A stretch of DNA of 64,000 bases, taken from positions 10,268,169-10,332,168 of the forward strand of contig NC_087072.1 in assembly GCF_026151205.1 (NCBI RefSeq), given 5' to 3'. Source of the DNA: Bolinopsis microptera. Lineage: Eukaryota > Ctenophora > Tentaculata > Lobata > Bolinopsidae. A program made the position numbers and the translations under genes. The notes beneath the pieces were generated by a model. That model did not search any database and was not told where the DNA came from. It saw nothing but the letters and a program-made list of their open reading frames with translations. Positions 43,500 to 54,800 of the stretch are shown one piece after another; position 1 is the stretch's first letter; every line of letters starts with the position of its first letter.

Positions 43500-45163
43500 C
43501 AAGAAGTTGGTTGGGCTGTGATTGTATCGACCATGAGTACCAAGCAAGCAGATATTTGAATTGACTAGATTTCCACTGGTAAGCGATCCGGAAAATCATG
43601 GGCCGGCATATAGTATGTATGATATAACATGTATGATGTATGTTTTGCTGCGCGCGACGCCAGTCATGTAATAATTAATTGCACAGATTTCAAATAAGTT
43701 AAATGTTACTCGGATTCAGGAATATAACGTATTAGTCATAAGAAGGAAATCTTCAATGTATTATTATCATTATTTAATACGAATTAATCGCCCGTTTATT
43801 TAATTAAATGTAAGCTTAAAAATTATTAAAGTTAAATCATAAATTATGAATTAAATTAGATCGGAAGTGCGCGCCGCGCGCCGGCATTAAAATATATACG
43901 TGCGCGTTACTTTGTCTACAAATAAAAGGTGAAAACTAGCAACATGATTCGTGAGGCCACGTAATACTGACTGGGCAAACATGAGGAGAACCATGTGTTG
44001 GGATACTGAGTTGAAATAAAATGGCGGCTGTAAAAAAACTAACCTTAAACCCTTACATTAAATTTATACAATAATCGTTCATTAGAAAGACACGATTGTT
44101 CTCCACAAGACTCAAGAGTTAATACTAAATTAAGCATCATGGCGGTTACGTTGCGTGTGCTTGTCAGTTGTTGAGAGTTGTTCGTGATTTATAGTATTGG
44201 ATAGCTCTTGTTCAATATTATTGGCATAAATATGTACGATTTATTTACTAATTCAGCATACTATTTGTCAGGTAATATCCTGGTCCCCTGGAATTTAGAG
44301 GAATGCTATATTATAATTAGGCATTATGGGAATATCTGCAATCTGAATGACGCGGACGAAAGACATTAAAACACAATTTTAAAACTAATAAATTATACTA
44401 AGTTGGGTTTAAACATCTATGATCATCTCTTATCATCAAAAAATAATATATTGGATCCAATATTAAATTAATCACCAAAACCTCTATGAAGCCACGATTC
44501 TTATGACCAATGTTTGATGTCGAGGGCTAGCTTAGACTGGTTCTAGTGCTGTCTCAAATTTCAATCATTGTCATCACTTTCACGAACAAAATCATGAAAT
44601 CATCACCATTGCTCCGATATGCGGACCGTATATAGAATGGATGATATTATGTGGTAGTTGATAAATTACGAACATTAAGTAATCAATATGATCTAAATAA
44701 TACAATTAAAAATGTTGCTTAAAAAATATTTAATTCTGACTCAATCCTCCATTAAGTGGAGTTTAAAAATTAGGTAATATTTGTGAAGCTGTATGGAAGG
44801 TAGTATTAATTGTAGATTTGCAGAATTCAAAAAACACGTACTTAAACTTTAAATTCATTTTATAGCTGATGAATCTATGACTCTTGCTCAAAAATCGTAT
44901 CGAAATAATTATAAATCTTACAGGATGCCCCAAAATAAACACAAACCATTCGTTAATTTTGGGCCATCCTGTAGCCGTAAGGGGAAAATAGGGGTAATAA
45001 ATATAGCTATATAGGCTATACTGTTCAATGTTCATGAGCATCAGGCCAAAATTATCATAGCTAAATAAGCGATCCCAACTGTAAATGCTACATCCCAATC
45101 CATATTACACATAAATTTTATAAGTTTTTCATGAAATATAAACTGTAAACCAGTTCTTCCAGT
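43500..45163. other. Intergenic, no gene recognised
   Basis: This is AT-rich sequence with scattered GCGCGC clusters (43649 and 43869). The only structured item is the 51-base hairpin at 44921-44971. Confidence 0.6.
44921..44971. mobile_element. 51 bp hairpin with mariner-like ends
   Basis: CAGGATGCCCCAAAATAAA on the left is matched on the right by an inverted near-copy (TTAATTTTGGGCCATCCTG). TA flanks both sides. CAGGRTGYCCCAAAA-type tips with TA duplication are common in mariner-like elements. What remains is essentially two terminal repeats fused, with no interior. Confidence 0.6.
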
Positions 45164-47381
45164 CTATTTCCTGGGTTGTTGAATGTTCATGTTGTTTGCG
45201 GTTGCTTGTGGGTTCTTGGTGACCTGTATGTTCTTGGAGGGTAGGGGTTTGTCGTGGAATGACTTTACTGCAGCAGGGCTGTTCTCCTTGTACGGAGCTA
45301 CTACCTCTGGGTCAGCAGCTTGCACTTCCTGAAGTGTTTTACATGACTACAAACATTTTATACTTATCAAACAACTTGTTTACTGTAGAATAAATAAGTG
45401 TTTTGAAAAGATTATCGAGATATTTTAATCATCAGAGACCTAGAAACTTATACGAAACACCACTGAAATTCCAATACACGTGACAGTGATTATTACTAAC
45501 CGTAGATTCCTCTCCAGTGGCTACCACCTCTCCGTCCTCCCCTGTTACAGGGGCTGTCTCCTCAGCAGTGGGCTCCTCGGCTCCAGCCATTCCTCCAACC
45601 TGCTCGCTCCTGCTTCTGTTCCTTGTCCTTCTTGCTCCTCCTACTTTGCCTGTAGTAGAGAGGAGATACGTGATATGTAATTACACTTGATACTGTATCG
45701 TCACACTAATGTTATGAGATACGTGATATGTAATTACACTTGATACTGTATCGTCACACTAATGTTATGTGATACGTGATATGTAATTACACTTGATACT
45801 GTATCGTCTCACTAATGTTATGAGATACGTGATATGTAATTACACTTGATACTGTATCGTCACACTAATGTTATGTGATACTCTTGATCTTGGCAAAATG
45901 TATAGTTAAACACTTCAAATGTGTTGTATTAGATCAAAATATTCGGCTGATCTAACTTAAATTTCTGCTCTGAATTTAGCGACCTGTCTCCAGGTGTCCT
46001 TAACTTAACGAAAATCCTAGAATAATTTTGCAGGTCAATATTATATATCAACACGTAGCCTGGTTTTAGAACTCAGATAACAATAAAGGTGGCTAAAAGC
46101 GGGGAGGTGTTTGTTGTGACACATTTCTTGTTTCCATCAATGTTGTCCATTTTGTTTTATATTTGCTATAATTCTACATTGCTACTCGAACTCAATATAC
46201 ATATTACGTTCTGTATGATTTATTAAACACCAGCAGTTAAGTTTATAGCTGTGCGATCACAGACTTGAGTTTCTACACTTAAACTGTATTGTCGTGTGTC
46301 CTGCAGTGTGCAGGTGTAATATAGTGTGCATACTGTACATTCATAACATTACACTGTCGTGTGATGATTCGTACAGTCGTTTGATAATGATAATTATTAT
46401 TGCAATATTAGGACCCTCGCAAAGTCGGGCTCTGATTATAATAATAATATCACCGAGAGTAATCAGTAATATTAGTTTAAGAAGCAAACTACATTCTACA
46501 AGGGACTGATATATCGTACATGTGATATAATTTGATTAATCTCCTTTAAAATTGTAGGGATATTAATAAGACTATTCACTTTTTATCTTTGTCCGTTTCC
46601 AAAAATCTTTATAGAAATAATCTTTTTGTACATTATTTCTCTAAAGAGACACTGTAAGTAAGATCAGACTCAAGTGTTGATAGACTAACCGTTCTGAGAA
46701 AATGTCTAACAAAATATGTACTCTAACTATGTCTCTATGCATTTTTAGATAAAGAACACTGCATACGTGTCGGACCGCATATTTTGCCACCATATTCGAC
46801 ATTTTAATTACATCTGATAAGACTTTACTGGCTAAACATAGGATTACACGGGATTTTAATGTTCTCAATAATGTCAAGACATTTATATAACCCTTTTAGG
46901 AAAGTACCGCCCTTGTGTCTTCCGCCCTCGTGCACAGTTCTCGTTTATCAACTGTACAGAAGGTCACGTGGTAACCACGTGACGATTGTTTACAAAGTCA
47001 CGTGCCACACGATGTACCGTACACTCCTACAATATTCCACACAAACTATGACATCGCGACCGAGTGATGTGACCGAGTGATGTCTCGCGCTCTACACTGA
47101 TAATATCATGTTTAACAACTTCTCCAGGCCCGGTAGTTTTGTAAAGGTCCGGGGTCCCTGGGGACATATAGTGATATAGGAACATTTTCAGCAGTTAGGG
47201 CCAGGGATCGTTCACATAATACTGTACTAATACTGAGAGCTGTGTACTTATTGATCATTCGATGGTTTATGATAGCTTAACATACTGTACATAGTAAATA
47301 ACAAGTACAGTAACGAGTGTTCTGATAATTATACTTACTTGCGGGACCATGTCCAGCCTTCAGTTCCTGATCGTTAACCAT
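45164..47381 (-). CDS. DAP: Death-associated protein 1 (DAP), three coding exons
   Basis: Exon 1 at 47339-47381 encodes MVNDQELKAGHGPA. Exon 2 at 45501-45649 encodes KVGGARRTRNRSRSEQVGG and a Glu-rich stretch. Exon 3 at 45164-45328 ends in NPQATANNMNIQQPRK. Phases match (1 then 0) and sites are GT-AG. The 118-residue product shows the two hallmarks of the DAP family: the N-terminal 'LKAGHPPAVKAGG'-type motif and the C-terminal 'IQQPRK'. Human DAP is 102 residues. DAP is a small, disordered, proline-rich protein described as an mTOR-regulated suppressor of autophagy and a ribosome-dormancy partner. The middle is acidic and poorly conserved. A TTAG acceptor just before the ATG suggests an upstream non-coding exon. 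Confidence 0.88.
45663..45878. repeat. Four 53 bp tandem repeats in DAP intron 1
   Basis: The unit begins 'gagatacgtgatatgtaatt' and runs to 'ctaatgttat'. Four copies differ at only a few positions. The array starts 13 bases upstream of the exon 2 acceptor, which is tight enough to sit over the branch-point region. Confidence 0.9.
46963..47004. promoter_or_regulatory. Palindromic E-box pair plus third E-box
   Basis: GTCACGTGGTAACCACGTGAC at 46963-46983 is a near-perfect palindrome containing two CACGTG sites 11 bases apart. A third CACGTG follows at 46999-47004. The cluster lies in DAP intron 1, about 0.4 kb downstream of its first coding exon. The adjacent 46896-46935 stretch matches the reverse complement of 5612-5655. 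Confidence 0.6.
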
Positions 47382-47389
47382 TCTTGCTA

Positions 47390-49543
47390 AGGGTGTATAT
47401 CGTTAGACAAAAGGAAAACTGCAGTTACATGATAATTTCCGGTAATTTCGGTAACAATACAATAAATCGAAAATTCAGTAACTCGATAGCTCCACTATCA
47501 AAAGTAAATAAAAGTTAAATAATCTGTTTTTTAGTACCTGTGGATGAATAATCGTTCAATTTGCTATAGCTGCAGAATAACAAAAACTATACAGAAACAT
47601 TCAATATTCTAAAATGTGTCTATTACTAGTGTAATTGTCGTAGTTAAAAAGGTGCAAAAGTATGAACCCACTCATTCGAAATCAGAATCAGACTGCAACC
47701 AAATGTTCAGGCGATCAAGATAAAACAACGTTATAAAACAAGATTATAAAACATTAAGGAACTACAGTCAAACCTTAATTAACATGATTTCCAAGTATAG
47801 CAACCTAAACCTCTGCTCATCTGACAGTAAAGTAGCAAGCACATTGTTAAGCAGTTAGGGAGAGAGAGGGCCGAGAGAAAATTTCTCTCTGTCTCCGCAG
47901 CTAAGTGTCGTGGTCAAATTAGACCTCTCACCTCTTATTATATATTTCAGATAGAGCTGCTGCTGTGATAAATTACCGTGTATATTACTGAGGATAAGTT
48001 AAAACCACCTATTTTGCTTCCTCAGAGTTTTGTCAGCACTATACCGAAAAAGCCAGCCCTATAACTCTTACCGTTTTATTAATTTATTTATTTGTAAATT
48101 ACATGCGAACGAGCACACCCACTCATGAGCTCATGGATTAATCACTAATGTTAAGTATATTCAATTATACTGCTTTGGTTTGGCATAATGTATCTAAATA
48201 ATAGCATGATAATTTATCGATAATCCGTTTGCGTAATGCGTACGTGATAATATGATTCCATCTACATTATCACGTACAGTAATTTGCACATCAGCACTAT
48301 AAGTAATGTAATACACATTGGAAGCATGGGTAAAAAGAATCGCATTACAGATATTCCTGGAGACAATATACTAAAGTGGCATAGTAATACACACATACTA
48401 TTCAAACGCTAAATTTAACTGTTGCAAACTTAGTTTAACAAACTTAATATTCATAAACATTAAACACTTGCTAATTATGTTACTATTTCATTCAATCATC
48501 TTCTATAATCATTTCACAAATTAGGTAATAACATAGATAACTATTAACTATTCAAACTTATTATGTCATGTTCCAGATGGTATGTAAACATATCATGCAA
48601 AAAAAACAGAATAATGCTCAGAGTATACCCAAACAAGTTGCCGGGTAAGTTTGAACTTCTTTCACCCTCTTTAGTCTACAGTTTACAGCCAGTCTGCAAT
48701 TAGCTGGCTGGATTGAGCTGAAAAACGATATTAAAATGGTGATTCAATACCTACTTACTCACCTGCATCAGTCAATTTGGGATAGTCCTGATTTAATTAG
48801 TTCACAATATAATGTGAAATGTCATTCAAATTAAATCTTACTTAATCAATAGTCATTGGCCACTGTTAGTTAAATACTACTGACCTAATTCTATAAAGCA
48901 AATCTTGTATTGGAAGTGAGCCCAGCTTTTAGTTCTTCGCTGACTTTTGATCCACCCATGGCCATCTCTCTTCGTTATATTATATTTAAAATCTGAGCTG
49001 TACAAACAGCACACAATTTGTGATTATCACACATCAAATTGCCTTGGTTTGGCATGGGTGGAGTAGCCGTTTCTAAATATGGATTAATTAGGCATCCAAT
49101 TGGTAAAGTTAGGTTATCATGATCCCAATCCCTAATATCTGTAGGACCTTAAGTAGGGTTTTGTGTTGTCAAGCCCAAATTTCTTCACAGGAACTTCAAC
49201 AACCATTTCAAGCACCATTTTGAGACGATTCCAAGATCGTATAGACAGACAAAATAGACTATTAAAAATTGTATTTCGGGGTATAATAATAATTAATAAT
49301 GTGTATTTCTTGTGATTAAATGTGTTTCTAGAGCAAAATGCACAGTTTTGCTAGTACTGCAGTTAAGTTTTTCAAAATTGTCAATAAAGCAGTCAAGCAT
49401 CATGTATGTTATGTTGAGCATTCTCAACCAGCAGATGTGGGAACTCCCACGAAAGACCAAAACAGATCTAAAGAGACAATTAGCAAAATCGGAAAAATAG
49501 ACTTGAATTTGTTTATATAATTTATCAAGCGTATGTTATTGCC
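47390..49543. other. Intergenic upstream of DAP
   Basis: This should contain the DAP promoter. There is no clear TATA box and no coding exon. A short 60-codon frame at 49338-49520 is unsupported. Confidence 0.5.
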
Positions 49544-50354
49544 CACAGGGGGGGGGGGGGTCCGAGGTCAATTTTGAGATATGTTGTAGAGCTCGATCTA
49601 AATTTTCAAATGCCTTTGTCCTTACCGGAAAAAAAGTTTCCTATTTGAAGATATCGCTGAATTTTGAGGTTTACCTGTAATTCTATTGTAAATGAAAACT
49701 TTAAATGAAATTGTGTTCAAAATCTATCTTCTTTTTCAGTTTATGACTTAGAACCTAGTAACTTGGCAACAATGTTCTTCAAGGTGTTTTGAGTTTTTGT
49801 TATGTAACGATTATGATATCTTGCTCCAAAGCTGAGATATGAGGTTAACCATGAGTGCGGGTTACAAAATTTACAAAATTTAAAATGGTTAACCTCATAA
49901 AAAGAGTTAGGAGCAAAATTACAACAATCGTTGCATAACAAACTTTTAAATTTATGTCAGGAACACAAATTCCAAATTTGAGGTAAAATGGATAAAAGCT
50001 CTAGGAGAAGATAGGTTTTTGAGGTGGTAAATAAATTGTTCAGGAGAGTCAAAAGACTGATTCTGAGAAAATATGTTAACCCCAATTTTCCAACAAATAA
50101 AGGACATATAATAGTTCTGTTCACATTGGATGGCCAATTGATACCCATTGATAAGTTTTACTTGTGATGAGAGCAACAAAATGTTAAGAACTGGTTATTT
50201 GAGAGGTTAACTGATTAAAAAGGCAATATTTAACCTCAATTTTACGACAAACTAGGCGCTCAGGGGGGCTAAGGGTGGTGTGCAAGCGTCAGATAGTACG
50301 TGGTCTGCCAAAAAACGTTTTTTCGACCTCGGACCCAACCCCCCCCCCCCTGTG
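49544..50354. mobile_element. 811 bp element with CACAG(G)n ends
   Basis: The left end reads CACAG, then twelve G and TCCGAGGTC. The right end is the inverted form GACCTCGGACCCAA, then a C-run, then TGTG. GCC flanks both sides (49541-49543 and 50355-50357). A 3-base duplication and CACWG tips would fit the CACTA/EnSpm superfamily. No transposase is encoded; the short internal frames look random. The G-run in the terminus echoes other G/C-run ends in this window. Confidence 0.7.
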
Positions 50355-50433
50355 GCCTTAAGGGGCCTGTTAATAATTAATTAAATTATTAGCTATTTTA
50401 GATTTAATAATAATAATCAAACGACAATTTGAC

Positions 50434-50492
50434 ACCCCCCCCCCCCCCCCCCCCCAACAGCGGGGTCTGTGGGGCCCTTCGTTACGCCACTG
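50434..50492. mobile_element. Solo hAT terminus
   Basis: After a C-run, the sequence ends in GGGGCCCTTCGTTACGCCAC followed by TG. Inverted, it begins CAGTGGCGTAACGAAGG, a tip seen in many animal hAT elements. The partner end was not found. The C-run on its left may mark a deletion or an expansion that removed it. Confidence 0.5.
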
Positions 50493-50706
50493 AGGGGGAG
50501 GGGGGATTATGGTGGATTACAAAATATTATGACGACGTAATATATGTACTCTTACATAATTTTAAGATACAAATGTTCACCCATACCTGGCTGACAAGAT
50601 TTTATACATGGTAAAAACCTCAATTCCATCATCTTCACTGACATAAAAGTTTGGAACAGGGTATCCTTTGCCCAATCTTGTAATTTCAGTGATTATTTTT
50701 ATCCGT

Positions 50707-51827
50707 AATCGTATACATTGCCAGTCAGTGTAACTTCGTTTAACTTGATACCTGCCACCATGGACCATGAATGTTTCTAGACACTATCCTTTTGATATTG
50801 AGATATTGGTATCTCAGATCACGTGTACATCGTTCCTTTTTTTATGACACAGTAATTTATGAGAACGAATATTCAAACAATATACACATAATATAGCAAT
50901 GGCCAATTGGCTGACTATAAGGTCATGGCCTGAACAAACAATTTTTTTTTAAAAATAGTCAAGTGATGCTAAAGCAGAGCACAAATGTGTAATAAGTTAA
51001 TAGATTAAAAAACTGATTCATGTGATGCATTACGCAGAGCACAGATAAAAATACTGATTCAATGATTAAAAATTATAGCTGTGAGTGTCAATAAATTACT
51101 GTGTCATAAAAAAAGGAACGATGTACACGTGATCTGAGATACCAATATCTCAATATCAAAAGGATAGTGTCTAGAAACATTCATAGTCCATGGTGGCAGG
51201 TATCAAGTTAAACGAAGTTACACTGACTGGCAATGTATACGATTGCCGTCTCCCTCTCTCACCCCTGACCGCTATCAGGGTGGGTGCTCCTGAGGATTGA
51301 GAATCTAATCCTGGTGCGCATGTAACACATAATAGCCGCATAGTCTTCTCCTCTCTTCTGGGATGATGAAAACTGGCCACGGGCCTAAATATTACATATC
51401 AATCAATTACAATTCATTAATATTACCAATATTAAAAACTATCGAAAATATTCAAGAAAGTATTCTCTAGCCAAAGGGCTCAATATTTAAATCTAAATCT
51501 TCAATATCCCTTCAATATCCCTCTCTTCTGGGATAGTTTTTCAGCGAGTCTCTTGTGGTATCTTGTGGCTTGTGGACCCCATCCGCCATTTGTTGAGTAG
51601 TTATTGACACTCACAGTTATTGACACTCACAGTTATTGACACTCACAGCTATAATTTTAATCATTGAATCAGTATTTTTATCTGTGCTCTGCGTAATGCA
51701 TCACATGAATCAGTTTTTAATCTATTAACTTATTACACATTTGTGCTCTGCTTTAGCATCACTTGACTATTTAAAAAAATTGTTTGTTCAGGCCATGACC
51801 TTAAAGTCAGCCAATTGGCCATTGCTG
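50707..51827. repeat. Nested inverted duplications
   Basis: Two inverted pairs interlock. Arm Y (about 50707-50862) is repeated inverted at 51088-51244. Arm X (about 50896-51090) is repeated inverted at about 51629-51827. Identity is high, with a few substitutions and small indels. The two inner arms (51088 boundary) abut. Near 51599-51645 'ttattgacactcacag' is tripled at the edge of arm X. Arm Y holds ATG-initiated frames on both strands (MVAGIKLNEVTLTGNVYD in one) that could be duplicated exon sequence. I recognise no gene. Confidence 0.85.
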
Positions 51828-51829
51828 AT

Positions 51830-54800
51830 ATTGAATGTAATTTCTCATTTTAGTAAGTTTTTATCCGATTTTAAAGTTACATGTTATTTTGAGGAAAAAG
51901 TCATTCAAACAACATAACATGACATGTACGTTCAATTAAATCAAATGAATCAATCGGCAGAGCAGGTTCATAAATCATGAGCAATAAATCTGACGAAAAA
52001 GATCCTTCGCCACGCTTACTCGGAAGCGGGCACTTTGCCACCTTATCCGTACCTCATAAAAAGTTACATGTTATACCATGTGCACAACTCTATGAAAAAT
52101 TGCATGTCCAATGGTTAAATTCCTAAATATGATTTTTTTAACTCGTGAGTGAAAATTAAACAGATTTGGTTTTAGCGCTCGATTTTCATGCGATGTTCAT
52201 GCTAAAATGTGCAAATATGCGCGGCGCACCAAAATTAGACAATTATTTTTCCTGTATACACATATATACTAAAACAATTAAATTGCGTTAGCATTAAAAT
52301 TTTAATTTGTTAAACCGTTTTTTACTTTTTAAAATTGAAGATTTATAGGTTGAAAGGAGCCGTTACTTTAAAATTTTAATTAATTTCATTTTTGTTTTCG
52401 GCTCAATTTTGAATTCAAAATTCAAAATTATTAGAATCCTTAGAATATTAATTAAAATTCTTAAAATATGAGGAAGACGCTAATTTTTGATTAACGATCT
52501 AAGCCCTTTTCAACTTGACCATTGTTAATGGTCTGGCCCGGCGCGCGCTACTTCGTAGCACTTGCTAAAAAGCGTGCATCTTATTACATTTCGAGAAGAA
52601 AGCGGCGCGCGCTACTTCGAAGAAATTTAGACGAGTAACATCCGTCAATTTTCAACTTGTAGCGGCCAATTTGCAATTAATACATTTTTACAATATGTGA
52701 TGCGCGGCGCGGTCTAGTAGTACATCTCGCTACGAATTAAAAGAAGGTGATATAAAATTAAGTTTGCATCAACAATTATCAATTATGTAATGTTATTGTA
52801 GCACGATGCGTTACTGTGCCGCGCCGCGCACTCAATGAGGCTTCTCACAGCGACATGGCTAGATCGGCGAAATGCGCTACTGTGCCCCGCCGAGCTGCCA
52901 TGAATTGACATCGTCAATTAAGTAATGTTACCAACTAGCTTGCTGGTATTTAGCGTGCTTTTCTCATTTATTGCAAATTAACAAAAATATTTGTTTTAAA
53001 TATTAAAACATCGACGAGTCCAACTTGGCGCGCGTCTTGGTAGGTTATAACGAACGCGCGTGCTAATATGTTTTATTTGTTTTACTTATGTAATATAATT
53101 CACATTACAATCGCGATCTTCGAAATTGTTCTGACATTTGAAACCAACTTGAATAGATGTATTTTCGGACTCTGATTCCAAATCACCCCCATGACATTTA
53201 AAATGCTTCCCTGGCGAGATATTGGCGAAAAACTGTCTCGATCACGTATAATATTGTATCACGTTGCGACCCCCACGGTCGTCCTGACGATACAGGGGAG
53301 CCGCGCACTTCGTGCGCGGCGGGTCATACAACGTATGACAAGTATAATATGACCGTTTAAGGAAGTTCATTTAATTTCTTGTTATGGTTAGTATATAACT
53401 AACTAACTATATATAATAGGGTTTCAGCATATACTTTTGTTAAGGATTGGGTTAAGGTAAGGGTTGGGATCAAATTAGACGGTTAGGGTTTCGAATAGTC
53501 GTTCAGAGTCAGCTAGAGAATGGATTCAAAAAGTCACGTGACAGTCGAGTTCGAGTGTAGAGTAATAAATCATCATCTAATCCAAGTTATAAACCTACAA
53601 AGTGCAAGAAGCTCGAAAGCTTAACATTTTTTGTCTGCTGCAAATAAAAATTAAATAAAAATAACAAAATTTATGCTCAATGTGATGTTCATTATAAATG
53701 TTAGCAAGCTGGGTATCATATATGTATTATTAATGGCAATTAACATAAAACGCCGCGCGCACAATACAAATATCTTGTGAATTCATAAGTTGAGTTAGCA
53801 TATAGTTTGCGCTCTATAGTCGAGATATATATTTCGCGTTGGATAAGATTGTCCGTCTGCTTTTATGGAAGGTCGGATCAGGAATGCTAGCGATTATTTA
53901 GAAGTTGACTTGGTATTTGCGGCAAACTGCAGTGCTCATCTAGTTTTCATCTGGATAAGTAATACCATCTGCAAGGGGTCCCATCCTGACATGTCTTAAT
54001 TTGTCTGTTTCATCATGATCTATGGTCGTTTCATATCTTTCATTCAAGGTTCCTAGCGTTCTTAGTATAGCTGATTTACTGACGACGCAACAGGGTGACA
54101 TCGAAAGTCTGCCAACTAGCTGATTCGATTTTGCTTTTAAAGTTACACCTTTGTTTAACTGGTGAGCAGGAATCTTCCACCTTCATTGTTCATTGCGATA
54201 ACTTTCAGGGGCACTACCATGAACGGGAATGATGTTGGAAATAAGTATGATCAGTATTTTCAGTTTCAACTGCTCGACTGTCTTTAGATATTATATACCG
54301 CCTATTAAGTGCCCAAACTTTTGATTCGCTTTACTAATTTAGTCCTCTAATGCGATTTCACGAGCAGTTGACAAATCATTAGCGCTGTTACAGTTAAGTT
54401 GCATTTTGCAGGACACTTACTTCGTTGTCTTGAAATTACGTGATAATGAGTACGTTTTAATATAGCAGCACGGAAATCCGTCGCGTCTTTCGGCAATTTG
54501 AACCTCACGTGCGTGTCGAAACACTTTTTCTATCGCCTCTAATTATTGTTCGGACCACGAATGCCTTCTCCTCATTTTGTGGTAAAACTAATTCGATTGG
54601 CTCAGGGCGGAGTTTAAACCCGTTAGCTCTGATGGTAAGTAGGAAATCTCCCGAACCTTTATTTTAGCAAGCTTCTGTCATCGTCAGATACTTGCTGCAT
54701 AAAATAATATGAGTCAGTGTCGTTGTTGGTCGGACCGCCTGCCCCCCTATTCTGGCCCACTGTGGTCCGTGCTCTCTTGCCTCGCTCCCCCTGCTTTGAT

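Noticed and set aside
45480-45680. 66-codon plus-strand frame
   Set aside because: It is antisense to DAP exon 2, which fits splice phase and family motifs.
49338-49520. 60-codon ATG frame (MHSFASTAVKFFKIVNKAVK)
   Set aside because: It is short and isolated, with no conserved motif. Open by chance is likely in AT-rich DNA.
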